Shown one piece after another: positions 51,504 to 53,517 of a stretch of 53,517 nt of DNA (positions are counted from its first letter, which is position 1; each line of letters opens with the position of its first letter). Where the stretch lies: positions 27,754 through 81,270 of the forward strand of contig JAALOD010000003.1 of assembly GCA_013372845.1 (NCBI GenBank), written 5' to 3'. A program made the position numbers and the translations under genes. A model generated the notes under the pieces. The model was given only the letters and a program-made list of their open reading frames with translations, made no database searches and was not told the DNA's origin. This DNA is from Candidatus Udaeobacter sp. Its GTDB lineage: Bacteria; Verrucomicrobiota; Verrucomicrobiia; Chthoniobacterales; UBA10450.

Positions 51504-53517
51504 TTAGCGACCTTCGTGCGATGGTCCCAAGGGAGCTTTATTTTTCTCCTGTGCACCGATACCGATTTTTTTCAGGAATGGCTGGATCGATTGTTTACGG
51601 CCCAGGTACTTCTCGATTGAAACGTTTACGTCACGCGAATCGCCCGGCTCGTAGATTTCGTGGCGTAATTTCATGCCCGCTTGTTTGTCGAGGTAACCGT
51701 CCTTTGCCTTTTCGAAGACTGTTGCCATGTCAGCGGCGATTGCATCGGCCCATGCGTACCCATAATAGCCGGCATCATACCCATTCAGATGTCCGAAGTA
51801 GGAAACGAATGTTGTGCTCGGATCGATCGGCAGGAAGACTTTTTCAAGAATCGGATTTGAAGTTGCCACGCAATCGTAAGGCATGTCTTCGGCGTGGTGA
51901 TCGTGCAACGCGAGGTCGAGCGACGCGAAGGCGAACTGGCGTCGATAAAAAACACCGGCATTCGCAAGCTTGGCGTCATTCATTTTTTTGATTATTTCCG
52001 CTGGAATTTTCTTCGATGGATCGCGGTAGTCGGCCGCAAACGTGTCGAGCACTTTCTTGTCCCAGACCCAGTTTTGCAGCATCTGCGACGGCGCCTCCAC
52101 GAAATCACCCGGCACATGCGTTCCGGCAAAACGGCCGTACTTCGCGCGAGTGAGAATCGAATGCAGAGCGTGACCGAATTCGTGGAACAAAGTCTCGACC
52201 TCCTGGTGCGTCATCAAAGACGGCTTGTCTCCCGCCGGAGGCGAAAAGTTGCAAAGCAAGGCGACAGTTGGCCGCTGGTATTTTCCATCCGGCAACAATT
52301 TGCCGCTGATGATTTCGAATTGTGCGAAGTGATTGAATTTTCCTTCGCGCGGAAACATATCGAGATAAAACATCCCGAGCGGTTCGCCCGTGGCGGAATC
52401 GGTCACCATGTAAAGCTGGAGATATTCGATCCATTTGTAAGGTGCGGCGATCTTCTCGAATTTCAGACTAAAGATGCTCTGATAAATATTGAACATGCCG
52501 TCGAGCACTTTTTGGAACGGGAAAAATGCGCGCAACGCTTCCTTATCAACGGCGTACTTTTGTTTGTCCCGCTGGTTGGCATAATAGCGCCAGTCCCACA
52601 CCTCGATTTTGGCGTTGGGGTCATTCGTTTCAGCGGCCTTCAGCTTTTGTAATTCCGCCACTTCGCTTTCAAACTTGGGCTGAATTCCGGTGACCAGATC
52701 GCTAATGTACTTCTCGGCGTTCGCACCAGTCTTGGCCATTTTGACTTCGGTCTGATAGTCGTCCCACGATTTGTAACCGAGCCGCAGCGCAATCTTGTTC
52801 CGAAGCGCGAGCATTTGGTTGAGAACGAGAACGTTTGCATCCTTGGCGAGCGTCTCGCGAATGACGTAAAGCTGCTTGCGCGTCGCTTCGCTCTTAGCGT
52901 TTTCCTCGACGGTATTGAATTGCCAGGTGACATTTGCCATCACTGTGTAGGCATCGTCTCCTGCCCTGATGCCGGGTGAAGCGAAAAAACTTTCCGGCAG
53001 TCCATTCAAATCGGCCTTGGTGAAGATCACCGGCGCGTTGGCCTTCACAATGTTTGTGTCGAAGTCAGTGCCGAGTTTAGACAACTCCTTCCGCAACTGC
53101 TCAACCTCTTTGCGCTGATCCGGCGGAAGGTCTAGTCCGGCGCGGCGATAATCGCGCAATGTTTCATTCAGCAGTTTTTCGTCTTCCCCCGAAAGCCTCG
53201 GGTGCGTATCAGCAAAAGCCTTGATTGCCTTGTAAACGTCCTCACGGTAATCAATGCCGACGGCCCAATCTTGAAAGGCTTTTATCGCGTTCTCGGCAGC
53301 GGCGCGCATTTCTGGATTCGTGTTTGTCTCTTTGATGATTGTGGCCCTGTTCGCCGCAAGTCCAGCCTGGTAGGTGAGATCATCGAGCGCGACGACCGTG
53401 CTCTTAAACGTAACTTTTTTCAGATCCTGCGAGCCGATTTGATCCAGCGCCTTGTTCGCCTTTGCGATGGCATCGTTCATCATCGCCTCGACCGCTTTTG
53501 GCGTTTGCTCCCAATCG
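51504..53517 (-). CDS. M3-family oligopeptidase (5'-truncated by the window end)
   Basis: The minus-strand frame is open to the right edge (upstream codons read DWEQTPKAVEAMMND), so the N-terminus lies beyond the window; the first in-window ATG is at 53483. At least 670 residues are present. The thermolysin-like zinc site HEFGHALHS (near residue 430 from that ATG) and a downstream GTHVPGDFVEAPSQMLQNWVWD helix with the third ligand Glu identify family M3 (thimet oligopeptidase / dipeptidyl carboxypeptidase). VTWQFNTVEENAKSEATRKQLYVIRETLA fits the N-domain. It most likely degrades small peptides; a signal peptide could lie outside. Confidence 0.9.
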   Translation of the reverse strand, partial: DWEQTPKAVEAMMNDAIAKANKALDQIGSQDLKKVTFKSTVVALDDLTYQAGLAANRATIIKETNTNPEMRAAAENAIKAFQDWAVGIDYREDVYKAIKAFADTHPRLSGEDEKLLNETLRDYRRAGLDLPPDQRKEVEQLRKELSKLGTDFDTNIVKANAPVIFTKADLNGLPESFFASPGIRAGDDAYTVMANVTWQFNTVEENAKSEATRKQLYVIRETLAKDANVLVLNQMLALRNKIALRLGYKSWDDYQTEVKMAKTGANAEKYISDLVTGIQPKFESEVAELQKLKAAETNDPNAKIEVWDWRYYANQRDKQKYAVDKEALRAFFPFQKVLDGMFNIYQSIFSLKFEKIAAPYKWIEYLQLYMVTDSATGEPLGMFYLDMFPREGKFNHFAQFEIISGKLLPDGKYQRPTVALLCNFSPPAGDKPSLMTHQEVETLFHEFGHALHSILTRAKYGRFAGTHVPGDFVEAPSQMLQNWVWDKKVLDTFAADYRDPSKKIPAEIIKKMNDAKLANAGVFYRRQFAFASLDLALHDHHAEDMPYDCVATSNPILEKVFLPIDPSTTFVSYFGHLNGYDAGYYGYAWADAIAADMATVFEKAKDGYLDKQAGMKLRHEIYEPGDSRDVNVSIEKYLGRKQSIQPFLKKIGIGAQEKNKAPLGPSHEGR

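Overview
The window reads as chromosomal DNA of a Gram-negative soil-type bacterium, most likely Verrucomicrobiota (Spartobacteria/Chthoniobacterales-like). Pointers are an LPS gene (lpxK), a LolC/E-type permease, DUF2723 and AI-2E membrane proteins, a 34-residue bS22/COX24-like basic protein, long TPR proteins, and many short palindromic repeats between genes. The taxonomic call is inference from gene content. No rRNA, tRNA, CRISPR array, transposase or phage gene was found.

Layout. 1-5.5 kb: a secreted kelch/FG-GAP repeat protein (frameshifted), a DUF2723 membrane protein with a TPR tail, and a secreted amidohydrolase. 5.6-15.7 kb: rplA-rplJ-rplL-rpoB-rpoC, with no rplK, nusG or secE in front. 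15.9-19.3 kb: a cobalamin adenosyltransferase, then a decayed redox locus (DUF6662-like beta-barrel-type protein, FMN-binding protein, ApbE flavin transferase, DUF4405-like membrane protein); only the FMN-binding gene is intact. 19.4-20.8 kb: rpsB-tsf. 20.9-25.9 kb: a LigD-type ligase without polymerase domain, then a glycosyltransferase coupled to a glycogen-debranching-type enzyme. 26-28.5 kb: purS, a Pmp3 mini-protein, purQ and bioD, tightly overlapped, then an SRPBCC-like gene. 28.5-31.9 kb: tyrS and small genes, several with indels. 32-35 kb: thrB, lpxK and the stand-alone LigD polymerase domain. 35-40 kb: a small membrane protein, three cupins, a SLOG-type protein, a LolC/E permease, DUF2237 and a 2H phosphodiesterase. 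40-47 kb: a metallophosphoesterase with an in-frame TGA, a nucleotidyltransferase-like gene, and a TPR / AI-2E permease / TPR operon on the minus strand. 47-53.5 kb: bS22-like, DUF1990-like, M28 peptidase, methyltransferase, hotdog, HIT and a window-truncated M3 peptidase, all minus strand.

Two themes stand out. First, at least five types of structured palindromic repeats sit in intergenic gaps; one lies in frame inside the ligase gene and others supply stop codons of flanking genes. Second, eight or nine genes carry small frame disruptions, concentrated in accessory genes, while about 10 kb of ribosomal and polymerase genes is clean. This is either real gene decay or uneven consensus error; reads are needed to tell.

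The nearest thing to a distinctive system is the flavin-based extracytoplasmic electron-transfer locus (16.5-19.3 kb), together with the split non-homologous end-joining enzymes (ligase at 20.9 kb, polymerase at 34.2 kb) and the repeat families.
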